A stretch of 64,000 bases of DNA, from contig NZ_FNGP01000005.1 of assembly GCF_900103275.1 (NCBI RefSeq), positions 202,682-266,681 on the forward strand, read 5' to 3'. The position numbers and the translations under genes were made by a program. Every line of letters begins with the position of its first letter. Positions within the stretch are counted from its first letter, which is position 1. Below are positions 10,329-19,757 of this stretch, in pieces. The stretch is from Tessaracoccus oleiagri. Its GTDB lineage: Bacteria > Actinomycetota > Actinomycetes > Propionibacteriales > Propionibacteriaceae. The notes under the pieces are model-generated. The model saw only the letters and a program-made list of their open reading frames with translations. It was not told the DNA's origin and ran no database searches.

Positions 10329-11559
10329 GCATCTTCCTCTCGATCAGTTCCTGGTACGCCTGCACCGTCGCGTCCGCGGTGCGCTCGGGCATGAGGCCGG
10401 GCAGCAGACCGGCGGTGGCGCGGCTCATCTTCTCACGGCGCTCCCGGTCCGCGAGCGCGCGGAAGCCCTCGGCCATGGACTTGACGTCCGGCCCCGTGAG
10501 CAGGGCGCTCTCGGGCGACAGACCGACGGTGAGCCGGTCGTCGCAGTAGAGCACCGGCAGCCCGGCGGCCACCGCCTCGGTGATCACCAGTGCCTGTGAG
10601 TCGAAACGGTAGCTGGCCAGCACGAGGGCGTCCGCGTTGACGAGCTCGTAGGCGATCCGGTGGACGCTGGGCACGTGGCCGCGGAAGTCGACGGGGAGCC
10701 CGACGGCCATCGCCTTGAGTTTGGTCCGCTGGTCGCCGTCCCCGACGAAGACCAGTTCCGCGTCGGGGACGCCTGCGCGACGGAAGGCCCGAAGCATCAC
10801 GTCGAGGCGCTTCTCCTTCGCGAGCCGTCCGACGGAGATGAAGCGGGTGCCGCCGTCGATGCGGTCCCGGCGCTGCTCGCGGATGGCGCCCAGCATCGTC
10901 CGGTTGACGCCGGTGGGGACCACGTAGCCGTGCAGCGGCTCGGGGGCGCAGGTGTCGATGAGGTCGCGCATGAACGGTGACGGCACCGTGTAGCCGTCCA
11001 CCTGCGCGGCGATCGCGGCGAACCCCGCCCAGTCGAGACGGGCCGCCAGGCCGCCGGTCTCCTCGCGCATGCTCGGCAGCCGGGGGCTCTTGTGGGGCCG
11101 GCCGGCCGCCCGCCGGAGCGAGGGGATGATGAGTCCTTGGTACAGCAGCGTCCCGAACACCGCAGCGTGCACCGTCTGGTGGGTCCCGGCGATGTTCGCG
11201 TGGAAGCTGTGCAGGTGCGGGATGCCCTGGAGCTTCGCGATCTTGGCGCCGAGGATCAGCGCACCGCGCTCCGTGTGGGTGTGGACGACGTCGAACTTGG
11301 TGTCGGAGGCCAGACGGCGGGCCCGTCGGTCGCCGTGGTGGAGGATGCTGAGGTGGGCCGGCAACCCGTTGAGGTAGTACGTCGGCGTCTCGATGGTGCG
11401 CCCGAGGCGCGGCTTCTCCAGGAACCGGTCCGGCACGATGAGGGTCACCTCGTGGCCGAGGGCCGTCAGTTCCTCCAACTGCGTCTGCACCGAGCGCCCG
11501 ATGCCGCCCGACGACGGGAAGAAGTCGTCGACGATCATGGCCACGCGGATGCGGTTCAC
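10321..11559 (-). CDS. GT4-family glycosyltransferase
   Basis: A 412-residue cytoplasmic GT-B glycosyltransferase. The N-terminal domain has the DFFPSSGGIGRSVQ loop; the C-terminal domain has SVGRLAKEKRLDVML and a sugar-nucleotide-binding SQALVITEAVAAGLPVL motif (the E-x7-E region). No signal peptide. Donor and acceptor are unknown; relatives make phosphatidylinositol mannosides, glycolipids or similar products. It starts at GTG overlapping the phosphodiesterase stop (GTGA), so it is part of the same operon. A link to envelope glycolipid synthesis is inference. Confidence 0.85.
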   Translation of the reverse strand: MNRIRVAMIVDDFFPSSGGIGRSVQTQLEELTALGHEVTLIVPDRFLEKPRLGRTIETPTYYLNGLPAHLSILHHGDRRARRLASDTKFDVVHTHTERGALILGAKIAKLQGIPHLHSFHANIAGTHQTVHAAVFGTLLYQGLIIPSLRRAAGRPHKSPRLPSMREETGGLAARLDWAGFAAIAAQVDGYTVPSPFMRDLIDTCAPEPLHGYVVPTGVNRTMLGAIREQRRDRIDGGTRFISVGRLAKEKRLDVMLRAFRRAGVPDAELVFVGDGDQRTKLKAMAVGLPVDFRGHVPSVHRIAYELVNADALVLASYRFDSQALVITEAVAAGLPVLYCDDRLTVGLSPESALLTGPDVKSMAEGFRALADRERREKMSRATAGLLPGLMPERTADATVQAYQELIERKMRG

Positions 11560-12671
11560 TCCCGTCCGCCGGCCTGGAGCAGCGGGACGTACATCTCCTC
11601 GGGAGTCAGGGAACCGTGCATGCCGACGAGGCCGAACTCGCCTGGGAAGGTGGTCGACATCAGCGCCCAGTCGGCGTTCATGGCGACGACCACGTCACCG
11701 ATGCGGGCGCGCGTCGGGTCCGTGACGACCTCACCGAACCAGCCCGCCTCGATCGCCTCGTCCTTGACCAGCACCTCGGCCCGCTCACCCAGCACGGAGC
11801 GCCATGCCCAGGCGAGCCTGCGCGGGTCGTCGGTGTAGAGCTGCCGGAAGCGTCCCTCGCCACCGACGTGGTGGAAGCCGTCGAGGGCGGGCACCTCCTC
11901 GATCGTGAGGCGGTGGTCCGCGGGCACGTTGACCATGCCGTGGTCGCCCGTGACGAGGACGCACACGTCCTCCGAGGCGAGCGAGACGAGCCCGCTGACG
12001 AGGTCGTCGACGGCCCCCAGCTGGTCGAGCCATTGCCAGGAGCCGACGCCGTAGCCGTGGCCCCGGTGGTCCAGCAGCCGCTCGTAGCAGTAGACGATCT
12101 CGTGACGTTCCAGCGATTCGGAGACGAGGTCGACCGTGCGCTCCACCTCGTCCTCGTCCTCCCGCGGGTAGGACTCCGCCCCGGAGAATGCGAGCTGGGT
12201 CAGGGCGCTGCCGTCGAAGCGGCCGAGCGTCACCGTGGCGCCGCTGCGGCCACCGGCGCGCATGCGGCGGAACTGGGTGGGCACCTGGCGGAAGGACTCG
12301 ATGTCCTCGGGGCCGCCCTCCCAGGTGAGGGCGTTGACCACCGCGTCGCAGCCCTCCTCGTAGAAGGTGTACCCGGTGACGCCGTGGAGGCCCGGGGTGA
12401 CACCGCAGCCGAGGCTGGTCAGCGAGGTCGCGGTGGTGGACGGCACGCCGCAGGTGAGCCGCTGGCGGCGCATGCCGGCGAGCCGATCGGTGTGGTCGGC
12501 GAAGCGGTCGAGCTGTTCGGACCCGAGCCCGTCGACCAGCACCACCACGTAGCGCGAGGCCTCCGGCACCTTGATCGTGGGGGTCTCGCCGTCGAGGCGT
12601 GCCAGCAGGCTCGGGATCAGGTTGTTCAGCGAATTGCCGTGGTAGTCGGCCAGCACGAAGTCGGAGCTCAA
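11556..12671 (-). CDS. alkaline phosphatase-superfamily nucleotide pyrophosphatase/phosphodiesterase
   Basis: A 371-residue protein of the NPP/alkaline phosphatase superfamily. Metal-binding and catalytic motifs are visible: VVLVDGLGS, the nucleophile region GVPSTTATSLTSLGCG, LLDHRGHGYG, VTGDHGM and FHHVGGEG. It should hydrolyse phosphodiester bonds in a two-metal site. There is no signal peptide, so it is probably cytoplasmic. TTG at 12671 is the start: it overlaps the DUF5998 stop (TTGA) and has AGGGAG seven bases upstream. Substrate is unknown. Confidence 0.87.
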   Translation of the reverse strand: MSSDFVLADYHGNSLNNLIPSLLARLDGETPTIKVPEASRYVVVLVDGLGSEQLDRFADHTDRLAGMRRQRLTCGVPSTTATSLTSLGCGVTPGLHGVTGYTFYEEGCDAVVNALTWEGGPEDIESFRQVPTQFRRMRAGGRSGATVTLGRFDGSALTQLAFSGAESYPREDEDEVERTVDLVSESLERHEIVYCYERLLDHRGHGYGVGSWQWLDQLGAVDDLVSGLVSLASEDVCVLVTGDHGMVNVPADHRLTIEEVPALDGFHHVGGEGRFRQLYTDDPRRLAWAWRSVLGERAEVLVKDEAIEAGWFGEVVTDPTRARIGDVVVAMNADWALMSTTFPGEFGLVGMHGSLTPEEMYVPLLQAGGRE

Positions 12672-13231
12672 CCCACGACTCCCTGGAGCAGGCCCCCGAA
12701 CTCGACGAGCTTCTGCGTGCTCTCCTGGCCGTCCGCGTCGCGGCTCATCCGCAACACGTAGTCGTCGGACGCCGAGACACCGGTGTACCCGTGGTCGGCG
12801 TCGCAGTTCGGGTCCTCGCAGGCCCCGGGCCCCACGTCGATCCGCCGGGTGGCGCCCCAGGTGACCGTGAGCCACGCCTCCGCCAGCCCGGGCTTGCGGG
12901 CCGCGGGGTCCGCGACCGACTGGGTGAGCACCACGGAGTCGATGGCACCCAGCTTGACCAGCTCGGTCGTGACGATGGCGCGCCCCTGCTCACCCTCGTC
13001 GGCGTGGCAGATGATCAGGGCCCCCTCGACGAGCGTCAGCACCGTCATGTGCCTGTTGACCTCGTGCCCGGCGAAGGTGGCCTCGTGGTGCACGAGGTAG
13101 CCGATCACCTCACGACGTCCCACGGCGCCGGCGAGCGCCTGGCTGACCAGCGACGGGTAGAAGCCGCAATCGGCGACCTCCTCGAGAAGGGTCGGGGGCA
13201 GGACCGCGGAAACGTCGGGGCGAACAGTCAC
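12668..13231 (-). CDS. DUF5998 family protein
   Basis: A 187-residue cytoplasmic protein of an actinobacterial family that normally sits directly upstream of the alkaline phosphatase-like gene. It begins MTVRPDVSAVLPPTLLEEV and contains GYLVHHEATFAGHEVNRHM, VLTLVEGALIICHADE and a CEDPNCDADHGYTG cysteine cluster that could bind a metal. Function is unknown. GTG at 13231 is chosen because TATGAT lies exactly six bases upstream, making a leaderless start; there is no Shine-Dalgarno sequence. It heads a four-gene operon. Confidence 0.8.
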   Translation of the reverse strand: MTVRPDVSAVLPPTLLEEVADCGFYPSLVSQALAGAVGRREVIGYLVHHEATFAGHEVNRHMTVLTLVEGALIICHADEGEQGRAIVTTELVKLGAIDSVVLTQSVADPAARKPGLAEAWLTVTWGATRRIDVGPGACEDPNCDADHGYTGVSASDDYVLRMSRDADGQESTQKLVEFGGLLQGVVG

Positions 13232-13285
13232 CCGAACATCATAGGCCGGATGCCGACGACTCGGGTGTTGCATTAGGTTGGGCGC
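13232..13285. promoter_or_regulatory. divergent pair of leaderless promoters (DUF5998 and App1)
   Basis: Leftward -10 TATGAT at 13243-13238, six bases before GTG 13231. Rightward -10 TAGGTT at 13274-13279, six bases before ATG 13286. No ribosome-binding site for either gene. Confidence 0.6.
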
Positions 13286-14320
13286 ATGCGAACCCGACCG
13301 TTCTTCGGCGCCCGGATCGAGGATCGCCTCAAGAAGGTGATCAACCGAGTCCTGAAGCGCCGCGGCTGGCAGGAATCAGTACGTCCCTACACGGGCTACG
13401 GCACGAGCGAGCAGATCAGGGTCCTGGCCCGGATAGTCCTGCAGCCGTCGAAGCAGTTCGGCATCGTGCAGGCCGCCAACGCGCTCCTCTACCGCCGCGG
13501 CTGGCGCAACTTCATCGCCTTCAGCAAGGCCGACGCGGCGGCCTCGGTGCGCTTCGGCGACACCACGGTGCCCGTCCGCGCCGACCGGGGCGGCTACATC
13601 GACGTGCGGATCAAGAACCCGGGTCTCGAGCCCGGGTGGCACAGCGTCACCGTCCAGGGCTCCGACGGGGCGTCCGCCGTGGCCAGCGTCCAGATCATCG
13701 GCGACGACATCACGTTCGGGGTGGTCTCCGACATCGACGACACCATCCTCTCCACCTGGTTGCCCCGCCCGTTCCTCGCCGCGTGGAACTCGTTCGTGCT
13801 CACCGAGCAGGCCCGCCAGGCGATCCCGGGCATGGCCCGCTGGTACCAGCAGATGCTGGAGGCGAACCCCGGGGCGCCGATCATCTTCGTCTCCACCGGC
13901 GCGTTCAACACCTACCCGATGATCCGCCGGTTCCAGAAGCGGCACGGCATCCCCCACGGCGCAATGCTCCTGACCGACTGGGGGCCCACGAACACCGGCT
14001 GGTTCCGCAGCGGCACCGACCACAAGCGCACGGCGCTGCGCGAACTCGCCCGTGACCTGCCCAACATCCGCTGGCTCCTGGTCGGGGACGACGGGCAGCA
14101 CGACCCGGAGCTCTATGCCGAGTTCGCCGAGCTCCAGCCGGAGCACGTGCTCGCGCGAGCGATCCGCGAACTGTCCCCCGGCGAGGCGGTGCTGGCGCAC
14201 GGCATCCGGCTCGAGGACGGCGAGCATCGCTGGAATCCCACCACCGCGCCGGAGTTTCGCGCTCCCGACGGCGACGGGCTGGCCGATAAGCTACGGAAGT
14301 TGGACATCATCAGCTTCTAG
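13286..14320 (+). CDS. App1-family phosphatidate phosphatase-like protein (DUF2183)
   Basis: A 344-residue HAD-like phosphatase. Residues 60-145 form an N-terminal beta domain, followed by the App1 domain with the DxDxT motif VVSDIDDTIL (D149, D151, T153) and SNTPW-like loops such as FVSTGAFNTYPMI. A later acidic motif is LLVGDDGQHDPELYAEF. Yeast App1 dephosphorylates phosphatidate; the bacterial substrate is unproven. The N-terminus is basic and amphipathic (RIEDRLKKVINRVLKRRG), so it may associate with the membrane. The start is leaderless. parC follows eleven bases after its stop. Confidence 0.88.
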   Translation: MRTRPFFGARIEDRLKKVINRVLKRRGWQESVRPYTGYGTSEQIRVLARIVLQPSKQFGIVQAANALLYRRGWRNFIAFSKADAAASVRFGDTTVPVRADRGGYIDVRIKNPGLEPGWHSVTVQGSDGASAVASVQIIGDDITFGVVSDIDDTILSTWLPRPFLAAWNSFVLTEQARQAIPGMARWYQQMLEANPGAPIIFVSTGAFNTYPMIRRFQKRHGIPHGAMLLTDWGPTNTGWFRSGTDHKRTALRELARDLPNIRWLLVGDDGQHDPELYAEFAELQPEHVLARAIRELSPGEAVLAHGIRLEDGEHRWNPTTAPEFRAPDGDGLADKLRKLDIISF

Positions 14321-14329
14321 GAGGAACCC

Positions 14330-16774
14330 GTGGCCAAGGTTGACGACGACACCGTCGACGAGGAGCACATCGTCGACATCGACGTCACCGCGGAGATGGA
14401 GACCAGCTTCCTCGAGTACGCGTACTCCGTCATCTACTCCAGGGCCCTCCCCGACGCCCGCGACGGGTTGAAGCCCGTCCAGCGGCGGATCCTGTTCTCG
14501 ATGGACGAGATGGGCATCCGCCCCGACCGCAGCCACGTCAAGTGCGCCCGCGTCGTGGGGCAGGTCATGGGCGCCCTCCACCCCCACGGCGACGGCGCCA
14601 TCTACGACGCGCTGGTGCGCATCGCCCAACCGTGGTCCATGCGCCTGCCGCTGGTCGACGGGCACGGCAACTTCGGCTCCCTCGACGCCGGGCCCGCCGC
14701 CATGCGCTACACCGAGTGCCGCATGGACACCCCGGCCGTCGCCATGACGACCGGCCTCGACGAGGAGACCGTCGACTTCAAGCCGAACTACGACGGCAAG
14801 GAGGTCGAGCCCGAGGTCCTGCCCGCCGCCTTCCCGAACCTGCTGGTCAACGGCGCCACCGGCATCGCCGTCGGCATGGCCACCAACATCGCCCCCCACA
14901 ACCTCATCGAGGTGGTCGCCGGCCTGCGGCAGCTCATCGTGAACCCCGGCATCACCGTCGAGGAGCTCATGCTGCACATCCCCGGCCCCGACTTCCCCAC
15001 CGGCGGCAAGATCATCGGCCTCGACGGCATCCGCGACGCCTACGAGACCGGCCGCGGGTCGTTCAAGATCCGCGCCACCTCCCGGATCGAGAAGGTCTCC
15101 GCCCGTAGGCAGGGCATCGTCATCACCGAACTGCCCTACATGATCGGCCCGGAGCGGATCATCGAGCAGATAAAGAAGGGCGTCAGCGACAAGAAGCTCA
15201 CCGGCATCGCCGACGTCAAGGACCTCACCGACCTCGAACGGGGCACCCGCCTCGTCATCGAGGTGAAGAACGGCATCAACCCCGAGGCCCTCCTGCAACA
15301 GCTCTACAAGCAGACGAAGCTCGAGGACACCTTCTCCATCAACGCGGTCGCGCTCGTGGAGGGCCAGCCCCGCACCCTCGGCCTCAAGGACATGCTGGAG
15401 GTCTACCTCGGGCACCGCCGCGAGGTCATCCGCCGCCGCACCGAGTACCGGCTCGACAAGGCCGAGGCGAGGCTCCACCTCGTCGAGGGCCTCATGATCG
15501 CCATCCTCGACATCGACGACGTGATCGCCATCATCCGCAGCTCCGACGACGTCGCCGAGGCGCGCTCCCGGCTCATGGGTGCCTTCGACCTCTCCGAGAC
15601 GCAGGCCAACTACATCCTCGACATGCAGCTGCGCCGCCTCACCAAGTTCTCGACCATCGAGCTCGAGAAGGAGGCCAAGGAGCTCCGCGAGCAGATCACG
15701 CGTCTGCGGGAGATCCTCGACGACCCCGCCGAGCTCGACCACGTGCTCGTGACGGAGCTCGACGACGTGGCCAAGCGGTTCGGCACGCCCCGACGGACCG
15801 TGCTGCTCGCGTCCTCCGGGTCGCCGACGCAGGTGGCACCGCTCGAGGTGCCCGACGCGCCCTGCCGCGTCCTGCTCAGCGGATCCGGCCTCGTCGCCCG
15901 CACCGACACCGACGCCCCGCTACCTGCGGGCGGCCGGTCGGCGCACGACGTGATCGTCTCTTCGTGCCTGACCACCGCCCACGGCGAGTTCGGCGTCGTC
16001 ACGAGCCGCGGCCGCGTGCTGCGCTGCCGCGCCATCGAGCTCCCGACGGTGCCGCTGACCGCCCAGGCCCCGAACCTGCAGGGCGGTTCCCGCGCCACCG
16101 AGCTGTGGCCGCTGGCCGGAGACGAGCAGCCGCTGGCCGTGGTGACGCTCGATCCCAGCTCCCCGGGCCTCGCTCTGGGCACCGCCGCCGGAATCGTGAA
16201 GCGCGTCAAGGCGGAGATCCTCTCCAAGGACTCGTGGGAGGTCATCCGGCTCGATGACGGCGACGAGGTCGTCGGCGCGGTGGAGCTCCCCGACGAGCAC
16301 CCCCACCTGGCGTTCATCAGCTCCGACGCGCAACTCCTCCACTTCCCCGCGTCGCTCGTGCGGCCCCAGGGGCGCACCGGCGGCGGCGTCGCCGGCATCA
16401 AGCTCTCCACCGGGGCGCGGGTGGTCTGGTTCGGCGCGGTCGACCCGGCCACCGACGACGTCGTGACGGTGAGCGGCTCGTCGGACTCGCTGCCCGGCAC
16501 GGAGGCCGGACTGGTGAAGGTCACACCGATGTCCGAGTACCCGGCGAAGGGACGGGCCACCGGCGGGGTCCGCTGCCACCGGTTCCTGAAGGGCGAGAAC
16601 CGGCTCATCGCAGCCGCGATCGGGCCCCGACCGATGGTGGCCTCGGCGGCGTCGGGCAGCCCGATCACGCTGCCCGAACCCAACGGCCGGCGGGACGGAT
16701 CCGGCACCCCAGCCACCCAACCGATCGCCGCCATGGCTGGACGCAGGACTCTCGGGGACACCGCCCGCGGGTAA
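14330..16774 (+). CDS. parC: DNA topoisomerase IV subunit A
   Basis: An 814-residue type IIA topoisomerase A subunit that cuts and passes DNA for decatenation, pairing with the ParE encoded nearby. The catalytic tyrosine is Y127 in [10 protein letters not shown]. The breakage-reunion domain (residues 20-490) is followed by a beta-pinwheel C-terminal domain. No GyrA box was seen, which together with pairing to ParE argues for ParC over GyrA. The quinolone-determining loop reads [10 protein letters not shown], with glycine at the GyrA Ser83 position. It starts at GTG with AGGAGG five bases upstream, overlapping the App1 stop. Confidence 0.93.
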   Translation: MAKVDDDTVDEEHIVDIDVTAEMETSFLEYAYSVIYSRALPDARDGLKPVQRRILFSMDEMGIRPDRSHVKCARVVGQVMGALHPHGDGAIYDALVRIAQPWSMRLPLVDGHGNFGSLDAGPAAMRYTECRMDTPAVAMTTGLDEETVDFKPNYDGKEVEPEVLPAAFPNLLVNGATGIAVGMATNIAPHNLIEVVAGLRQLIVNPGITVEELMLHIPGPDFPTGGKIIGLDGIRDAYETGRGSFKIRATSRIEKVSARRQGIVITELPYMIGPERIIEQIKKGVSDKKLTGIADVKDLTDLERGTRLVIEVKNGINPEALLQQLYKQTKLEDTFSINAVALVEGQPRTLGLKDMLEVYLGHRREVIRRRTEYRLDKAEARLHLVEGLMIAILDIDDVIAIIRSSDDVAEARSRLMGAFDLSETQANYILDMQLRRLTKFSTIELEKEAKELREQITRLREILDDPAELDHVLVTELDDVAKRFGTPRRTVLLASSGSPTQVAPLEVPDAPCRVLLSGSGLVARTDTDAPLPAGGRSAHDVIVSSCLTTAHGEFGVVTSRGRVLRCRAIELPTVPLTAQAPNLQGGSRATELWPLAGDEQPLAVVTLDPSSPGLALGTAAGIVKRVKAEILSKDSWEVIRLDDGDEVVGAVELPDEHPHLAFISSDAQLLHFPASLVRPQGRTGGGVAGIKLSTGARVVWFGAVDPATDDVVTVSGSSDSLPGTEAGLVKVTPMSEYPAKGRATGGVRCHRFLKGENRLIAAAIGPRPMVASAASGSPITLPEPNGRRDGSGTPATQPIAAMAGRRTLGDTARG

Positions 16775-16784
16775 TCTTCAGCAC
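16772..16784 (+). promoter_or_regulatory. leaderless promoter of the carbonic anhydrase gene
   Basis: TAATCT at 16772-16777 and a seven-base spacer lead straight to GTG 16785. The element overlaps the last codon and stop of parC; no ribosome-binding site is present. Confidence 0.55.
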
Positions 16785-17276
16785 GTGAGTTTCGAAGACC
16801 TGCTGGAAGCAAACCGCAAGTACGCCGAGGACTTCCCCCACGCGGGGTTCGACGGCATCGCCCGGAAGGGCGTCCTGATGATCACGTGCATGGACTCGCG
16901 CATCGATCCGCTCGACCTCGTCGGCCTCGGGCACGGCGACGCGAAGATCCTCCGCAGCCCGGGCGGCCAGGTGTCCGACACCATGCTCAAGGGCGCCATC
17001 ATGAGCGTCCACCTGCTGGGCGTCACGCGCATCCTGGTCGTCCCCCACACCAAGTGCGCGATGGCCTCGAGCACGGAGAAGGACATCCACCAGGTGCTGA
17101 CCGAGCGCATCGGGTCGGACACCAGCTGGGTCACCTTCGGCGCGTCGCCGCACCAGATCGAGCGGCTGCACGCCGACGTTGCGAAGATCCGCAGCCATCC
17201 GCTGATCAAGGACCGCGCGGAGGTCGGAGGGTTCATGTACGACGTCGACACCGGCCTCCTGGAGCAGCTGCTCTGA
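16785..17276 (+). CDS. beta-carbonic anhydrase
   Basis: A 163-residue zinc enzyme interconverting CO2 and bicarbonate. Zinc ligands are C35, H88 and C91 (CMDSR, PHTKC), with the D37-R39 dyad also present. It is a short form of the beta class, as is common in actinobacteria. The C-terminus MYDVDTGLLEQL is typical. It starts at GTG with no ribosome-binding site. It ends ten bases before the convergent small basic protein gene. Confidence 0.93.
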   Translation: MSFEDLLEANRKYAEDFPHAGFDGIARKGVLMITCMDSRIDPLDLVGLGHGDAKILRSPGGQVSDTMLKGAIMSVHLLGVTRILVVPHTKCAMASSTEKDIHQVLTERIGSDTSWVTFGASPHQIERLHADVAKIRSHPLIKDRAEVGGFMYDVDTGLLEQLL

Positions 17277-17286
17277 GGGGCGGGGC

Positions 17287-17613
17287 TCAGCGCCCGTCGA
17301 CCGCTTTCTCGAGCTCGGCCTTGTTCATCTTGGACCGGCCCTCGATCCCCTTCTGGCGCGCCTCGTTGTAGAGCTGGTCGCGGGTGCGTCCGCCGGGGCC
17401 CTTGTGCGACCGGAGGCCACCGCGGCGCCCCGACGAGATGTCGTCGGTGGACGACCTGCTGGCCTGTTCGGACTCCCCCGCCCTCGCACGTTCCTTGTTG
17501 ACCGTGCGCGCGGCGATCTCCTTGGCGGTGTCCTCGTCCTCGCCGCGTTCCTCGAGGCCTTCCTTGATGTGCTCGTACTGGCGTTCGCGCTTCGCGCTCC
17601 ACTTCGCGGGCAT
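17287..17613 (-). CDS. small basic protein annotated in relatives as plasmid stabilization protein (DUF7218-like)
   Basis: A 108-residue hydrophilic protein: MPAKWSAKRERQYEHIKEG, then ISSGRRGGLRSHKGPGGRT and a C-terminal Rho_N/SAP-like helix-loop-helix (TRDQLYNEARQKGIEGRSKMNKAELEKAV in part). The C-terminal part suggests nucleic-acid binding. The 'plasmid stabilization' name in relatives is not backed by function, to my knowledge. GAGGAGG lies six bases before the ATG; TAGCGT (17650-17645) is a possible -10. It lies 50 bases downstream of parE. Confidence 0.8.
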   Translation of the reverse strand: MPAKWSAKRERQYEHIKEGLEERGEDEDTAKEIAARTVNKERARAGESEQASRSSTDDISSGRRGGLRSHKGPGGRTRDQLYNEARQKGIEGRSKMNKAELEKAVDGR

Positions 17614-17663
17614 GGCAACCTCCTCGTCGATCGGACGGTCACCACGCTACGCCGGACATGGGC

Positions 17664-19745
17664 TCAGGCGTCGATGCGGTCGCTCTCGAGGTTGTAGGCG
17701 CCCTCCACGATGAACTCCTTGCGGGGAGCGACGTCGTTGCCCATCAGCATCTCGAACACGTGCTCGGCCGCCTCGATGTCGTCGACGGTGAGCCGGCGCA
17801 GCGTGCGGTGCCGGGGGTCCATCGTCGTCTCCTTGAGCTGGTGCGCGTCCATCTCGCCCAGGCCCTTGTAGCGCTGCGGCTCCTTGAACGTGATGCCCTT
17901 CTTCGTGAGCTCGGCGGCCGTGCGCTGGTACTCGGCGTCGGAGTACGTGTAGATGTACTTGTCGTAGCCCCGCTTCGGCTTCGTCAGCTCGAAGCGGTGC
18001 AGCGGCGGGACCGCGGAGTACACGCGGCCGGCCTCGACCATCGGACGCATGTAGCGGAAGAACAGCGTCGCGAGCAGCGTGCGGATGTGGGCGCCGTCGG
18101 AGTCGGCGTCCGCCATGAAGATGACCTTGCCGTAGCGCGCGTTGTCGAGGTCGAACGAGCGGCCGGACCCGGCGCCCACGACCTGGATGATCGCGGCGCA
18201 CTCGGCGTTCTTCAGCATGTCGCCGAGCGACGCCTTCTGGACGTTGAGGATCTTCCCCCGGATCGGCAGCAGTGCTTGGAACTCGGAGTTGCGGGCCACG
18301 TTGGCGGTCCCGAGCGCCGAGTCGCCCTCGACGATGAAGAGTTCGGTGGAGTCGACGTCGCTGCTGCGGCAGTCCTTCAGCTTCGGCGGCAGCGTGGACG
18401 ACTCGAGCGCGGTCTTGCGGCGCTGGTTCTCCTTGTGGGCCCTCGCAGCCACGCGCGTCCGCGACGCGTTGACCACCTTCTCCATCAGCGTGCGGGCCAT
18501 CGGGCGCAGCGCCGGCTTGGTCGTGGTGAGGAACTCAGAGAACTCCTGCTCCACGATGCGCGCCACCAGTCGGGAGACCGGCGGGGTGCCGAGGACCTCC
18601 TTCGTCTGGCCCTCGAACTGCGGCTCGGCGAGCCGGACGGTGATCACCGCCGTGAGCCCCTCCATGCAGTCGTCCTTGATCACCTCCTCGCCGTTCTTGA
18701 GCAGGCGCGTGCCCTCGAGCGACCGGGTGAAGGCGCGGTGCAGGCCCCGCTCGAACCCCTGCACGTGGGTGCCGCCCTTCGGGGTCGCGATGATGTTCAC
18801 GAAGCTCTTCACGGCGGTGTCGTAGCCGGTGCCCCAGCGCACCGCGATGTCGACCTCGAGCTCGCGCTCCACGTCGGTGGGCGTCATGGCGCCGTTCTCG
18901 TCGAGCATCGGCACGGTCTCGGTGAACGTGTCGCGGCCCTGGAGCCGCAGGACGTCGGTGACCGGCGCGTCGTGGGACAGGAACTCCGCGAACTCGGTGA
19001 TGCCGCCCACGAAGTGGAAGTTCTCGTGCGTCGGCTCGTCGCCGCGCAGGTCGTGCACCTCGATGGCCAGCCCCGGCACGAGGAAGGCGGTCTGCCGAGC
19101 CCGCTCCTGCAGGTGCTGGAGGCTGATCTCCGCGTCGTGCAGGAAGATCTGGCGGTCGGGCCAGTACCGCACCCGGGTGCCCGTCCTGCCCTTCGCGACG
19201 CGGCCGACCTTGCGCAGCGTGCCGCCGGGGGTGAAGGGGGCGTCGGGGCCGTCCCCATCGAAGGTGCCGGGGACGCCGCGCCGGAAGTTCATCTCCCACG
19301 TCGCCCCGCCGCGGTCCACCTGGACGTCGAGGCGGGAGCTGAGCGCGTTGACGACCGAGGCGCCGACGCCGTGCAGACCGCCGGTGGCGTTGTACGAGGA
19401 GTTGCCGAACTTGCCGCCGGCGTGGAGTCGGGTGAAGACGACCTCGACGCCGCTCAGCCCGGTCTTGGGCTCGATGTCGACGGGGATGCCGCGCGCCTGG
19501 TCGCGGACCGTGATGGACCCGTCGCCGCCCAGCACCACCTCGACCGTCTCCCCGTAGCCGGCGAGGGACTCGTCGACGGCGTTGTCGATGATCTCCCAGA
19601 GGCAGTGCATGAGGCCGCGGGTGTCGGTGGAACCGATGTACATGGCGGGGCGCTTGCGGACGGCTTCGAGCCCCTCGAGGACGAGAAGGTTCTTCGCCTC
19701 GTACTCGCGGGACCGCTGCTGCTTGCTGTGTGAGGAGGACTGCAC
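17664..19745 (-). CDS. parE: DNA topoisomerase IV subunit B
   Basis: A 693-residue ATPase subunit of topoisomerase IV. The GHKL ATP site includes the EIIDNAVDES helix, DQARGIPVD and GGLHGVGASVVNALS; the TOPRIM metal site includes EGDSALG and ADSDGAHI. The N-terminus ends its leader with RKRPAMYIGSTD. A GyrB would be similar, but pairing with parC and the short C-terminus favour ParE. It starts at GTG 19745; TAAGGT six bases upstream makes it leaderless. It is transcribed opposite to parC, so the two subunits are not in one operon. Confidence 0.92.
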   Translation of the reverse strand: MQSSSHSKQQRSREYEAKNLLVLEGLEAVRKRPAMYIGSTDTRGLMHCLWEIIDNAVDESLAGYGETVEVVLGGDGSITVRDQARGIPVDIEPKTGLSGVEVVFTRLHAGGKFGNSSYNATGGLHGVGASVVNALSSRLDVQVDRGGATWEMNFRRGVPGTFDGDGPDAPFTPGGTLRKVGRVAKGRTGTRVRYWPDRQIFLHDAEISLQHLQERARQTAFLVPGLAIEVHDLRGDEPTHENFHFVGGITEFAEFLSHDAPVTDVLRLQGRDTFTETVPMLDENGAMTPTDVERELEVDIAVRWGTGYDTAVKSFVNIIATPKGGTHVQGFERGLHRAFTRSLEGTRLLKNGEEVIKDDCMEGLTAVITVRLAEPQFEGQTKEVLGTPPVSRLVARIVEQEFSEFLTTTKPALRPMARTLMEKVVNASRTRVAARAHKENQRRKTALESSTLPPKLKDCRSSDVDSTELFIVEGDSALGTANVARNSEFQALLPIRGKILNVQKASLGDMLKNAECAAIIQVVGAGSGRSFDLDNARYGKVIFMADADSDGAHIRTLLATLFFRYMRPMVEAGRVYSAVPPLHRFELTKPKRGYDKYIYTYSDAEYQRTAAELTKKGITFKEPQRYKGLGEMDAHQLKETTMDPRHRTLRRLTVDDIEAAEHVFEMLMGNDVAPRKEFIVEGAYNLESDRIDA

Positions 19746-19757
19746 TGCGCCACCTTA
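19746..19757 (-). promoter_or_regulatory. leaderless promoter of parE
   Basis: TAAGGT at 19757-19752, then six bases (GGCGCA) to GTG 19745. No ribosome-binding site. Confidence 0.5.

Noticed and set aside
14291..15742. 483-codon open frame opposite parC
   Set aside because: Antisense of the conserved ParC catalytic domain; no motif.
17287..17613. Evidence of a plasmid or integrated element from the 'plasmid stabilization' annotation of relatives
   Set aside because: The gene is a widespread chromosomal actinobacterial gene between core genes; no integrase, att repeat or composition shift is seen.
17658..19733. 691-codon open frame opposite parE
   Set aside because: Exact antisense of a well-supported ParE; composition (V, L, R, D, H) is typical of a complementary-strand shadow.
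14330..19745. parC and parE being the gyrase genes
   Set aside because: No GyrA box was seen, the A subunit has a ParC-type C-terminal domain, and the genes are not in the dnaA-dnaN-recF-gyrB-gyrA arrangement. A proof would need the real gyrase sequences of this genome.
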